Assembly: GCA_023475165.1 (NCBI GenBank)
Contig: JAMCWA010000055.1
Span: 1-32,617 of the forward strand
Length of the DNA stretch: 32,617 nt
Source of the DNA: Bacillota bacterium
Lineage (GTDB): Bacteria; Bacillota; Sulfobacillia; JAMCWA01
Reading direction: 5' to 3'
The notes beneath the pieces were generated by a model. The model had not been told where the DNA came from and did no database searches. It was given only the letters and a program-made list of their open reading frames with translations. Shown here piece by piece: positions 1 through 7,221 of the stretch. The translations under genes and the position numbers were made by a program. The first letter of the stretch is position 1; the number at the start of each line of letters is the position of its first letter.

Positions 1-347
1 ACCATGACCCAGCGGCGCTGGTCCACCGGTTTCTTTAAGGCCCTCTCCAGATCTCGCTGCATCCGGACAATTGTGTCCTCCTCGGCCACACCCAGCCGGG
101 GCAAAGGAGGCGGCGCTGCCGGTGCACCTTTAACCGGTGCGGGGGCGCCCTCGGCCAGGGTCGGCCCGAGGACGGCCGCCAGAGCCACCCCGATGGTTCC
201 CGCTTTCAAAAGCTCCCGACGCTCTGAGTTGAAGCGGGAAGAGTTGCCTGCCTCCGAAGGACGCCCGGGCGTGGCAGGCCCTGACGTGCGCCTCGGAACA
301 CGGCGACTATGGGGTAACCCCTTCTCTTGTTGTTCCTTTTCTTCCAT
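1..347 (-). CDS. Tat-exported Fe-S oxidoreductase subunit (N-terminal part, runs off window)
   Basis: The gene starts at ATG 347-345 behind an AAAGGAG site and stays open for 115 codons to the window edge. Residues 41-48 read SERRELLK, a twin-arginine motif (S-x-R-R-x-L-L-K), followed by a hydrophobic stretch (about 49-65) and an Ala/Pro-rich linker. It is therefore expected to be exported folded by the Tat system. The last visible residues, including KKPVDQRRWVMV, resemble the segment just before the first ferredoxin cluster in NrfC/PsrB/TtrB-type four-cluster Fe-S subunits of molybdopterin oxidoreductases; this is from memory of the family, and no cluster cysteine lies inside the window. 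About 40 Arg/Pro/Ser-rich residues precede the Tat motif, longer than usual. The neighbouring two-component operon could control it. The Tat signal is seen; the Fe-S identity is inferred. Confidence 0.65.
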   Translation of the reverse strand, partial: MEEKEQQEKGLPHSRRVPRRTSGPATPGRPSEAGNSSRFNSERRELLKAGTIGVALAAVLGPTLAEGAPAPVKGAPAAPPPLPRLGVAEEDTIVRMQRDLERALKKPVDQRRWVM

Positions 348-495
348 TGCCTTTCAACTCCTTTTGTGAAGGAAGAAGCATTCTCCGAATTTATTGTCCT
401 TTTTTATGGCCGCCTCGTAAATCGGGAAAATTACTATAATTTTGTCAGGAAAAGACGGACAGATCTTTACTAGCCCGGAAGAGTGCTGACAACTT

Positions 496-530
496 GAAAA
501 AAATGAGGACCGGCAGTCCGACGCCGGTCC
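496..530 (-). terminator. Rho-independent terminator of the DUF302 gene/operon
   Basis: Read on the minus strand, a perfect 8-bp stem GGACCGGC/GCCGGTCC (arms 523-530 and 507-514, 8-nt loop) is followed two bases later by seven T (503-497). It lies 34 bp beyond the DUF302 stop and separates this operon from the Tat-signal gene. The AT-rich stretch 348-495 should hold the promoter of the Tat gene, but I see no convincing -35/-10 pair there. Confidence 0.85.
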
Positions 531-563
531 AAGTAAGGAGAGTCATTACACCGTGTCTGTTCT

Positions 564-950
564 TTACCGGGCCTCATCCACAATCTGGCACATCACCTTA
601 TCCCCTTCGGCCGCCATCGCCGCCAGCTCGGGCATTAGTTCACCTATCATTCGAGGGCGCAGGGCGCTGATGTGCGTCTGACCCCCTTTCACGTAGACCG
701 CGATCTTGCAGGGCATCATCAGACTCATCTGGGGATCAAACTTCAGCATCTGGCTACCGAAGGGTTCATTACAGATCTCAACCAGAGTAACGGGTTCATT
801 TCCAAATCCCTTGGCACCGAAGATGGCCTGGAGGTCATGGACGGCTAGGATGGTAAAACCGTAGCTTTGAGCTTTGGTCTTGACGGCTTTCACGGCCTCT
901 CCGAAAGGCTTGGCACTAATAGTTGTATAGTCGTCAAATAATAGAGACAT
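564..950 (-). CDS. DUF302 family protein
   Basis: This 128-residue cytoplasmic protein matches DUF302 in size and pattern: an N-terminal strand-helix with AVKAVKTKAQSYGF, a central EPVTLVEICNEP segment, and MMPCKIAVYVKGG in the second half. DUF302 proteins have no settled biochemical role; they often lie beside genes for sulfur compounds or heavy metals. ATG at 950 has a strong GGAGGG site 8 bases upstream. It follows the response-regulator gene on the same strand after 75 bp with no terminator visible between them, and it is followed by a strong terminator, so it is probably the last gene of the operon. Two cysteines (in MPCK and VMCQ) are the only obvious redox-active residues. Confidence 0.8.
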   Translation of the reverse strand: MSLLFDDYTTISAKPFGEAVKAVKTKAQSYGFTILAVHDLQAIFGAKGFGNEPVTLVEICNEPFGSQMLKFDPQMSLMMPCKIAVYVKGGQTHISALRPRMIGELMPELAAMAAEGDKVMCQIVDEAR

Positions 951-1025
951 GTCCCTTCCCTCCGTTTTAAGGCCCTGTGCCGCAGCCTGCTTACGATCCC
1001 CCAGACACCGAGTCCCCCCGGCTCG

Positions 1026-1679
1026 CTACTGCCCAATCAATCCCTTCTCCATGGCGTAACGCACCAGCTCCGACCGCCGGTGCAGGTTCAGTTTTTCCAT
1101 GACCCTCATCTTGTAAGTTTCCACCGTCTTGGGGCTCACGGCCAGCTTATCTCCAATCTCCCGGGCGGTATGACCTAAGGCCAGGAGCCGGAGAACCTCC
1201 CTTTCCCGCTCACTCAACCTGACCTCACTCCTATCGCTCGGGTCAGTTGGCCGACCGGCCCAGACGGTATCAGCGCTCGGCTGGTCACCGCAGGGGTATA
1301 GGAAGACCCCTCCTCGGTATACCAATCGTACGGCGGTGAAAAGTTCCGTATCCGCCGCCCGCTTGGGGACATAACCAGAGGCGCCGGCTTCCAAGGCCTG
1401 TCGCAGGTATCCCTGGTCCTCGTGTTGGGTCAGGACAAGTACCCTGATGTCCGGAATGGCTTTCTTCAGAGCGCGCGTAGCCTCCAAACCATTGAGCCCA
1501 GGCAGGGTGATGTCCATGAGCACCACATCTGGCCGCAAGCCTCTGGCCAGGGCCAGGACTTCCTCTCCTGTGGCCACGTCCCCCACCACCTCAAAATCAG
1601 CTTGAGATTGGAGGATGGCCTTCAGGCCGCTCCGCAAGACCGTATGGTCGTCAACCAGCAACAGCCGGATCCGTCCCAC
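1026..1679 (-). CDS. NarL/FixJ-family response regulator
   Basis: This is a 217-residue two-component response regulator. The receiver domain (about 1-120) shows RLLLVDDH with the acidic pair, the phospho-acceptor Asp in DVVLMDITLPG, the Thr in VLVLTQ and the Lys in YVPKRA. A LuxR/NarL helix-turn-helix follows at about 150-215 (LSEREREVLRLLALGHTAREI and VSPKTVETYKMRVMEKL). The start chosen is GTG 1679-1677 behind GGAGGTG; the reading frame stays open further upstream, but the receiver begins exactly at this GTG and the length is then standard. It overlaps the kinase gene by 29 bp, so translation is probably coupled. The likely targets are neighbouring sulfur/redox genes, but no binding site was identified. 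Confidence 0.93.
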   Translation of the reverse strand: MGRIRLLLVDDHTVLRSGLKAILQSQADFEVVGDVATGEEVLALARGLRPDVVLMDITLPGLNGLEATRALKKAIPDIRVLVLTQHEDQGYLRQALEAGASGYVPKRAADTELFTAVRLVYRGGVFLYPCGDQPSADTVWAGRPTDPSDRSEVRLSEREREVLRLLALGHTAREIGDKLAVSPKTVETYKMRVMEKLNLHRRSELVRYAMEKGLIGQ

Positions 1680-3468
1680 AAGGCAGCACCTCCGGGGAAT
1701 CGTTTTTCCCGAGCGGAATGCGTACAAAGAGCGTTGTTCCTGACCCGCGTTGCGATTCGATGTTAAAAGTACCACTGACGAGGGTGGCCCGTTCCCACAT
1801 GCCAAACAACCCCAACCCGCAATCGCCCTCGGGAGCCCATTGGCGGAGCCAGGGGGGATCTCCGTCGACTTTACCGGTAACTTCAAAACCAGACCCGTCA
1901 TCTTCGACGATCAGGGATACCTGATCCGGCCGCGACTCCAGGATCACATCCACCCGTCGGGCCCTTGCATGTTTTAAGACGTTGGTAAGTGCTTCTTGCA
2001 CGATCCGGTAAAGGGATGTCTCCACCTCGGGTGGCAGGCGCCTGGCCCCATTCCCTGTCACCTCGAAGATCACGTCTAGCCCCGACTTGCCTCGGAATTC
2101 CGCTATATATCGACTCAAGGCCTCAACTAGCCCAAGATCATCTAGGGCACTGGGGCGGAGTTGGCGGGCGAGGTCATGAACTTCCCTCAGGGTTTTGCCC
2201 ACCAGTTTCCGCAGTTCTTCCAGCCTGACCCGGCCTTCTTCTTGGTTGCGTGCCTCTTCCACCAGCTTGAGCCCCACCATCAGGGACGTCAACGATTGGC
2301 TGGTCTCATCATGAAGTTCTCGGGCTATGCGGCGACGTTCTTCCTCCTGAGCCTCGATAATCTGTCGGACCACCCGATGTTTGGACTCTTCTAGTTCCCG
2401 GTACGAGATCTCCAGTTCATTGGTCATGAGGTTGAAGGCGTGGGCCAGGCGACCGATCTCGTCATGAAAGCTGACCACTGCTTTGCGTTTGAAGTCCCCG
2501 GCCGCCACCGCTCTGGTGGCCTCCACCAGGTGGTGGATGGGGCTGGTCAGAAGTTTGGTCAAAAGAAAGGCGGCCACGATCCCCAGGATCGACACTATCA
2601 GAATGGAGGCCAGGAGACGTGCCGTGATCTCTGACATGGTAGTCATAAGGCTCCTTTCGGTCAGCCCAACCCTGACCACGCCAGCCCGGCCCTCCAAAAC
2701 GGGGACGGCCACATCGTGGATGATCCCCTCTTCCGTGCGGAAACTCTCCAACCTGACCCTTTCACCGGGCCGGACCGAATTGGCAGAAATCAACGCCGCC
2801 GGGAACCCGTCTCCGAAGGTATGGGCGACGATCTGTCCCTGGCCATCCAAGATGAAGACATACCGAACATCCCGGTTGTTGCCCAGGGTATCGGTTACCA
2901 GCCGGTGCAAAGCAAAAAGGTTGTTGGTCAAGAGTAGGTCCTGGCTACGAGCCGCCACATCCCGGGCAATAGAAACACCGCGTTGCTCCAGCTCGCCCGC
3001 CAGTGTCTTCTGGAGGGTCGATCGGACCTCCAAAGTGGTCACCCCGCCCAGCAGGAGGGTTAGAATGAGGGCGATTCCCATAATCTTGACCGCCAGGCCG
3101 ACGGAGTTGGCCGCCTGGAAGAGGTATCTAACCCAGGCTCCGGTGGTCGAGAGGGCCCTCAGTACCCTCCCGACAGCCGAGGAAGGCGAAGGCGCAAAGT
3201 CCCCTAGACCAGACCGTCTCGGACTGCTGCCTTTGCCTCGTCTGGGCAAACCTCCTCCGGAAGCCGGGGGACCTTTGTCCATTTGGGAAAAGGCCTTTAT
3301 CCGTGTCAAAGTCATCTTCCCTTCATCTGCTTCTCCCACGCCCCAGGCCTGGATTGAGCGAGGTTGTAGTTGCTGCTCCGTTTGTCCCAACGGCAGGTGG
3401 TAACAAAGCCCTCTCGTCCGCCGGGTCAGCCCGGCAGTCTTTAGCCTCGAATCTTGGATCGAGGTCAT
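1651..3468 (-). CDS. Membrane sensor histidine kinase, NarX/DegS type (HAMP, HisKA_3, HATPase)
   Basis: This 605-residue protein is a membrane sensor kinase. A transmembrane helix at about 126-146 and another at about 284-305 bracket an extracytoplasmic domain of some 135 residues. A HAMP linker follows (about 305-357), then a HisKA_3 dimerisation helix with phospho-acceptor His386 in ARELHDE, and a HATPase domain with N-box EALTNVLKH (Asn496), DDGSGF and GLGLFGM. ATG 3468 overlaps the stop of the binding-protein gene (ATGA) and has AGGAG close upstream. Before the first membrane helix lie some 120 Arg/Pro/Gly/Ser-rich residues not expected in this family; an alternative start at ATG 3315 would remove 51 of them. 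The tight overlap with both a solute-binding protein and a NarL regulator argues for one signalling unit. Confidence 0.93.
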   Translation of the reverse strand: MTSIQDSRLKTAGLTRRTRGLCYHLPLGQTEQQLQPRSIQAWGVGEADEGKMTLTRIKAFSQMDKGPPASGGGLPRRGKGSSPRRSGLGDFAPSPSSAVGRVLRALSTTGAWVRYLFQAANSVGLAVKIMGIALILTLLLGGVTTLEVRSTLQKTLAGELEQRGVSIARDVAARSQDLLLTNNLFALHRLVTDTLGNNRDVRYVFILDGQGQIVAHTFGDGFPAALISANSVRPGERVRLESFRTEEGIIHDVAVPVLEGRAGVVRVGLTERSLMTTMSEITARLLASILIVSILGIVAAFLLTKLLTSPIHHLVEATRAVAAGDFKRKAVVSFHDEIGRLAHAFNLMTNELEISYRELEESKHRVVRQIIEAQEEERRRIARELHDETSQSLTSLMVGLKLVEEARNQEEGRVRLEELRKLVGKTLREVHDLARQLRPSALDDLGLVEALSRYIAEFRGKSGLDVIFEVTGNGARRLPPEVETSLYRIVQEALTNVLKHARARRVDVILESRPDQVSLIVEDDGSGFEVTGKVDGDPPWLRQWAPEGDCGLGLFGMWERATLVSGTFNIESQRGSGTTLFVRIPLGKNDSPEVLPCGTDPAVAG

Positions 3469-4439
3469 CTCTCCTGAGTCATTTCCTTTTCCATGATCCG
3501 GATGGGATCGTAAGCGGAGTCTTGGGCCGGTACAAAGCGATCTACCAGCATTGCTCCCAGGGCTTCCTGGCCTTCTTTGTCTTTGTGCATGGACAGGAAC
3601 AGTTCTTTCAGCCGCCTCTTTAATCCCGCTTCCAATTGGGGGTTCACCACCACGGGTGGATTGCCGGCAGCCAGGGAATGAGCAATGACTCGGAACTTTC
3701 CCCGGTACTCCGGATGCCGGGACAAGAACTGCTGGTAGACTATACCGTCTACCGCCGCCCCGTCCACCACCCGGTCCAGGAGGGCCCGCAAACTGTTATC
3801 ATGACTGTAGGTGAAGATGACCCTGCGGAAGAAATGTTCCGGCCGTTCACCCATGCGCCAGAGAAGGTAACGGGGAGCCAGCCAGCCGGTAAAGGACAAG
3901 GGATCGGAGAAGGCAAAGGTTTTCTGGCGGAGGTCGAGCAGGTTCTGCACCTGGCTGCTAGATAGTACCACAACCAGGGATTGATCGCTCGTCGAGCCTC
4001 CAATCTGGGGAACCACCAGGAGTTCCATCCCAAAATCCCGATTCCCGGCTACATAACCGCCGTTACAAACCAAGGCAAAGTCCACTTCACCCGTCCGGAC
4101 CAGGTTATTAATCTCGGCATAGGTCTGCCTCTGGACTATCTCCACTGGTCGCTCCAGGCGTTTACTGAGATACTCGCTGAGAGATAGGTAACTCTTGACC
4201 GTTTCCGCCGGTGAAACTACGGCGGCCACGGCCATGCGCAGGGGTATGGATGTTGACGACCCGCCACTTGCTGTCGTAGCAGAGGAATGTAAGCTGATCC
4301 ACCTCAAGTCCGAGGTCTCGCTGCAGCCGGCCAGGGCCAAAAGAGAAAAGGCCAGCAGAACGGCCGGGAGGATAATAGTCCTACTTCGTTTTCTAAGCAA
4401 CTTGAGCGACAGGCGGTCTGGAATGGTTGCTGGTAACAT
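3465..4439 (-). CDS. PhnD-like periplasmic-binding lipoprotein, probable sensor partner of the kinase
   Basis: This is a 324-residue lipoprotein of the phosphate/phosphite/phosphonate-binding (PhnD-like) fold. A signal peptide ends in the lipobox LALAGC (Cys39). Family features include RMAVAAVVSPAETVKSYLSLSEYLSKRL at the mature N-terminus, VDFALVCNGGYV, and DGAAVDGIVYQQF. ATG 4439 is chosen because AAGGTGGAG precedes it and the signal peptide follows; an in-frame ATG at 4493 adds 18 unlikely residues. No ABC permease or ATPase is adjacent. The gene instead overlaps the histidine kinase by 4 bp, so its role is more likely ligand sensing. PhnD-like domains are fused to the kinase in TtrS, the tetrathionate sensor; here the same parts appear as separate genes. 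The ligand is unknown. Confidence 0.88.
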   Translation of the reverse strand: MLPATIPDRLSLKLLRKRSRTIILPAVLLAFSLLALAGCSETSDLRWISLHSSATTASGGSSTSIPLRMAVAAVVSPAETVKSYLSLSEYLSKRLERPVEIVQRQTYAEINNLVRTGEVDFALVCNGGYVAGNRDFGMELLVVPQIGGSTSDQSLVVVLSSSQVQNLLDLRQKTFAFSDPLSFTGWLAPRYLLWRMGERPEHFFRRVIFTYSHDNSLRALLDRVVDGAAVDGIVYQQFLSRHPEYRGKFRVIAHSLAAGNPPVVVNPQLEAGLKRRLKELFLSMHKDKEGQEALGAMLVDRFVPAQDSAYDPIRIMEKEMTQER

Positions 4440-4529
4440 TTCCAACTCCACCTTCCACCTTGAAAATGGCCGTCTCCCCCACCGGTGCCACACTGGCGAG
4501 GTCGGATTCCCACGATCCCCGCATGGTGT

Positions 4530-4973
4530 CTAGCCCCAGGCAGTCTCCTCAGGCGCCTCAATTCTTCTGGCCACTCGAGACAAGGGGTGCCCCTTGGCCT
4601 TTATCTCCAGGGTGTTAAACCAGCCAAAAGGCGTGCGCACCACCTGATATCCCTTTTCCGACAACGTACAGCGAGTTTGATCCATTATCTCGATGGCGAT
4701 GGGTGGTGCCGCCAACTCCGCGAAAAGATGGGCAAAAGGGTGCAAGACAATGGTCTGGACCCCTAACTGGGAGGCCAAAGTTGAGATTTCCCCTGCGGCC
4801 TTCACCGCCACCTCTTTTGGCGCCGGCTCGTCTCCTTTTTCCACGCTGACCAGCAGCACCAGGGCCTCACCTGTCTCGCTAACCTTTGGCTCGGCGGGCT
4901 CAATCAGACGAGTGCGCCCTTTTTCGGTGATCTCCGAGCGGAAGTGATCTACATGTAAAGCTAGAAAGCGCAT
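4530..4973 (-). CDS. Stand-alone threonyl-tRNA synthetase editing domain (archaeal type)
   Basis: The 147-residue protein resembles the N-terminal editing domain of archaeal threonyl-tRNA synthetase, a D-aminoacyl-tRNA-deacylase-like fold that removes serine from tRNA-Thr. Typical segments are the N-terminal MRFLALHVDHFRSEI, VLHPFAHLFAELA in the middle, and the C-terminal PFGWFNTLEIKAKGHPLSR. No catalytic synthetase domain is attached or nearby, so this is either a trans-editing factor or a protein that has taken the fold to a new job. ATG 4973 has AAAGGAG 11 bases upstream. It is the first gene of the apparent operon, 90 bp ahead of the binding-protein gene. The fold assignment is from motif recognition; its role in a signalling operon is unexplained. 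Confidence 0.8.
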   Translation of the reverse strand: MRFLALHVDHFRSEITEKGRTRLIEPAEPKVSETGEALVLLVSVEKGDEPAPKEVAVKAAGEISTLASQLGVQTIVLHPFAHLFAELAAPPIAIEIMDQTRCTLSEKGYQVVRTPFGWFNTLEIKAKGHPLSRVARRIEAPEETAWG

Positions 4974-5151
4974 TTTAGGAACGACTCCTTTAGTAAGTAT
5001 TCCTGCGTCATCCGCCGCCGCGAAGCCAAAGGCGCGCGAACGCCCGGTAATCGCTGTAGTTCGAAGTTGTCTGACGAGAGCAGGTTTCCCGACGCAGGTA
5101 TCCGTGCCGCGGGGCGGCGCGGCCTACAGAATAAGGATTGAAATACCCTCA

Positions 5152-5589
5152 TCAGGTATCGCCGGCGCCGAACATGGCCTGGCCGGAATTGGGACGGATG
5201 CGGCCGGGACTGTAGCGCTCCATCTTCCCCAGACGCCCGGCTTCCTTGGCCATTGCCGAGATCGCTTCCAGGGAAACCTCCTCCAGGAATTCGCGACATT
5301 CTTCACGGAAGGTGGCTACCGCTTTCCAATCGACCTGGTAGTAGATGAGCTGTCCATCCCGCCGTTCCCGAGCCAGGCCAGCCTGTTTCAAGCGTCGCAA
5401 ATGCTGCGAGACGGTGGGCTGACTGACCCCGAGGATCTCGGCCAGGTCTCCGACGCACATCTCCCGAATCATGAGCAGTTTGATGATCTTCAGCCGCGTC
5501 AGATCACCGAAGGTCTTGAAAACTTCGACCAGGGACTCCAAAGCAACACTACCCCCAGGTCTCGGTCCGTTATTGCCTGATCCGCCCAT
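5152..5589 (-). CDS. ArsR/SmtB-family transcriptional repressor
   Basis: A 145-residue winged-helix repressor. The core reads VFKTFGDLTRLKIIKLLM, then MCVGDLAEILGVSQPTVSQH (recognition helix at about 55-67), a wing with RRDGQLIYYQVD, and a C-terminal helix. ATG 5589 is preceded by AGGAGGAGG at ideal spacing; an upstream in-frame start would add 22 residues. Cys45 lies where ArsR proteins carry the ELCVCD metal site, but the second cysteine of that motif is replaced by Gly47. The only other cysteine is Cys98 in the C-terminal helix, so a Cys45/Cys98 dithiol switch responding to persulfide or sulfide (as in SqrR/BigR, though not at identical positions) is an inference. The dsrE/sqr-like neighbours favour sulfur as signal. 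About 178 bp without an obvious gene follow it. Confidence 0.9.
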   Translation of the reverse strand: MGGSGNNGPRPGGSVALESLVEVFKTFGDLTRLKIIKLLMIREMCVGDLAEILGVSQPTVSQHLRRLKQAGLARERRDGQLIYYQVDWKAVATFREECREFLEEVSLEAISAMAKEAGRLGKMERYSPGRIRPNSGQAMFGAGDT

Positions 5590-5686
5590 TCTCAGACCTC
5601 CTCCTATAGAATGATCAAACCGGAGGCTCCGCTCTGACCGCCGATACTGAAACAAACCAGTTGCTCCAAAGTACCGGGTGGACGTT

Positions 5687-5771
5687 ACCGTCTGAGCTTT
5701 CGGTCACCTCCCCTAAACTCATCGCAGCTCAGCTTGGGCCTCCGCGTGGCAATCCCCCGACGCGAGACGGT
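5687..5771 (-). ncRNA. Candidate structured RNA (three-way junction) upstream of arsR
   Basis: The 223-bp gap between the dsrH-like gene and arsR folds, on the minus strand, into three stems meeting with no unpaired bases on two sides. P1 is ACCGTCT/AGACGGT (5771-5765 with 5693-5687). P2 is CGCGT/ACGCG (5764-5760 with 5747-5743). P3 is GAGCT/AGCTC (5730-5726 with 5698-5694). P2 abuts P1 on one side and P3 abuts it on the other. No T-run follows, so it is not a simple terminator. It does not match a riboswitch class I can name. It could be a leader controlling arsR or a small RNA; it could also be chance pairing in GC-rich DNA. Covariation has not been tested. Confidence 0.3.
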
Positions 5772-5812
5772 TTTTCATCACTTTATGGCACCGGCAAAGA
5801 CGGTATAAGGAT

Positions 5813-6148
5813 CTAGAAGGCGCCCATCACCTGCTGGTGATCCTCCATCATCAAGTCCACCAATTCCGGGTAGTTGATAACCTTAAACCGAGGCTCCACC
5901 TCTTCCTGGCGGAAGCCTCTCATGATCAAATCATCTTGTAACACATAATAGGTTACACCGTTCAGTACTATCTCCCTCAAATGGCCCCGGTCGGCCCAAA
6001 CTCGGCTCACTGCAAAGTAAATACCATCTTGCAGGAGACATATGGAGACTTGCTGCCCCTCTTTGATGAGACCTCGGGCCAGTTCAAGCCCCATTTGGCC
6101 ATTGGGGTTGAAGGGCGAACTGGATACCAACAATAGGATCGATTTCAA
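5813..6148 (-). CDS. DsrE/DsrH-like sulfur-relay family protein
   Basis: A 111-residue protein of the DsrE/DsrF/DsrH fold: an N-terminal strand MKSILLLVSSSPFNPNGQMG, helix ELARGLIKEG, strand VSICLLQDGIYF, and a C-terminal YPELVDLMMEDHQQVMGAF in the position where DsrH/TusB-type proteins describe their last strand. The start codon is TTG (6148-6146) behind AGGAGG, 9 bases away. Cys37 is the only cysteine. It is the third DsrE-like gene in a row but lies 247 bp downstream of the second, so it may have its own promoter. Its exact subfamily (DsrH versus a generic DsrE-like protein) is uncertain. Confidence 0.72.
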   Translation of the reverse strand: MKSILLLVSSSPFNPNGQMGLELARGLIKEGQQVSICLLQDGIYFAVSRVWADRGHLREIVLNGVTYYVLQDDLIMRGFRQEEVEPRFKVINYPELVDLMMEDHQQVMGAF

Positions 6149-6232
6149 GCGGATCGACCTCCTCTCAAAACACCTAGCATGCCTGCTAACGCAGTGTTAA
6201 TGCTTGTACAGACACTCTATTCACAGTTGGTA

Positions 6233-6269
6233 GTGATAAAATAAAAGGCCACCGTGATAAATAAAAAGG
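6233..6269. repeat. Imperfect 16-bp direct repeat, AT-rich, between dsrF- and dsrH-like genes
   Basis: GTGATAAAATAAAAGG (6233-6248) is followed after 5 bp by GTGATAAATAAAAAGG (6254-6269). The pair sits in the 247-bp gap 6149-6395, which has no credible gene. Read on the minus strand, CACC and GGTG near the repeats could form a weak hairpin ahead of a T-rich run, so the block may act as a partial terminator or as a regulatory site for the dsrH-like gene. Nothing stronger is seen in the gap. Confidence 0.4.
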
Positions 6270-6395
6270 TGTCCAACCCGACCGAAATCCTGTACGCTAT
6301 ACTTAGCCACACTTGGTTTGCGCTAACAAACTGCGTCTTGAATAGCTATCCCGGCGGATAAAGAGACCCGTAAAATCAGGTCGTTCCACCTTTCA

Positions 6396-6770
6396 TCAAA
6401 AGACGGCCAGGCTATCAGAGCCGACCAGGATTTGAGCCACAACATCATCCTCAACAACTTCCGTCCCAAGGATTAAGTCTTGGGCATCCATCTGCCTGGC
6501 AGCCAGAGAGGGTCGGTGGACGTAAACCTGCACCGGTTCAATATCCCTTGCTTTGATTTGCAGGCATTCTTCCAATGCCTGCCCAAGCGGCGTCCATCCT
6601 GTCCCCCGGGGGTTCTGACCTTGCTTAGCCAGATATACCCCATCATGAATTAAAACCGCCACAGTTTTGAGCCCATTGACTAGTCCACCGTTCACCAGAC
6701 GAAGGGCTTCGGCAGCATGGATCGTTCCGTAGGGTGCCCTTCTGATCAAGACGCAAAGAGACTTAGCCAT
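6396..6770 (-). CDS. DsrF/TusC-like sulfur-relay family protein
   Basis: A 124-residue DsrE-superfamily protein: N-terminal strand SLCVLIRRAPYGTIHAAEAL, a helix, strand TVAVLIHDGVYLAKQGQ and the C-terminal VVAQILVGSDSLAVF. In TusBCD/DsrEFH complexes the F/C subunit is the non-catalytic partner of the E/D subunit. The start is ATG 6770 behind AAGGAGG at 8-base spacing; an upstream in-frame start would overlap the previous gene. Thirteen base pairs separate it from the dsrE-like stop, so the two are surely co-transcribed. Cysteines are present (Cys6 and one in EECLQ), but none sits in a recognised sulfur-transfer motif. Confidence 0.75.
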   Translation of the reverse strand: MAKSLCVLIRRAPYGTIHAAEALRLVNGGLVNGLKTVAVLIHDGVYLAKQGQNPRGTGWTPLGQALEECLQIKARDIEPVQVYVHRPSLAARQMDAQDLILGTEVVEDDVVAQILVGSDSLAVF

Positions 6771-6783
6771 CTTTAATGCCTCC

Positions 6784-7140
6784 TTAGAAAGCCAGGGTGA
6801 TAAACACATCGCTGGTCTTAATAATCTCACAAAGGTTACGCATAGAACTGGGTGCGGCTCCTTCCATCAACTGATCTTTGCCAATACCCCGGAAGTGGAG
6901 GCAGGTGCCGCAAAGTTCGACCTCCAAACCCCGCTCGATCAGTTGAGAGAATAGGGTTTCAGCATTGGGAATGCCGCGGGCCTTTTGATTGGTAGTAAAA
7001 TTATGTACTCCATCTGCGTAAGCAAAAAACTTTACCTGGTACCCTTTATTCAGAGCCGCCTCCGCTAACCTTAAGGCGGAGTAAGTATTCTCAAAGGTAT
7101 AGGGCGTGGTAAAAAGGGAAATGCTCAAGGTCTTGGACAT
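6784..7140 (-). CDS. DsrE/TusD-like sulfur-transfer protein
   Basis: A 118-residue protein of the DsrE family. It begins with the strand LSISLFTTPYTFENTYSALR, continues with a helix and the strand VKFFAYADGVHN, and carries a two-cysteine motif ELCGTCLHFRGI (Cys77 and Cys80). Cys77 falls about where DsrE/TusD proteins bear the sulfur-carrying cysteine (Cys78), so this is the likely persulfide-carrying member of the trio. ATG 7140 has GGGGAGGTG upstream. It is the first gene of the minus-strand dsrE-dsrF-dsrH-like set and is transcribed away from the sqr-like gene, with a shared 166-bp promoter region. A function in trafficking sulfane sulfur to or from the sulfide oxidoreductase is inferred. 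Confidence 0.82.
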   Translation of the reverse strand: MSKTLSISLFTTPYTFENTYSALRLAEAALNKGYQVKFFAYADGVHNFTTNQKARGIPNAETLFSQLIERGLEVELCGTCLHFRGIGKDQLMEGAAPSSMRNLCEIIKTSDVFITLAF

Positions 7141-7221
7141 GTTGTCACCTCCCCTCGCCAGGGAAATCTGCTGTGGTGGTGGAGAAAATGAGCTTGGCTA
7201 ATCAATTTATCTATGTGAATA

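Noticed and set aside
2483..3403. A 306-codon open frame opposite the histidine kinase
   Set aside because: It lies wholly within the clear kinase gene and its Arg/Ser/Pro-rich translation is typical of an antisense shadow.
5611..5706. A 30-codon leader peptide (GTG start) before arsR
   Set aside because: The GTG is part of its own putative ribosome site (GGGGAGGTG), leaving no spacing; the region is better explained as untranslated leader.
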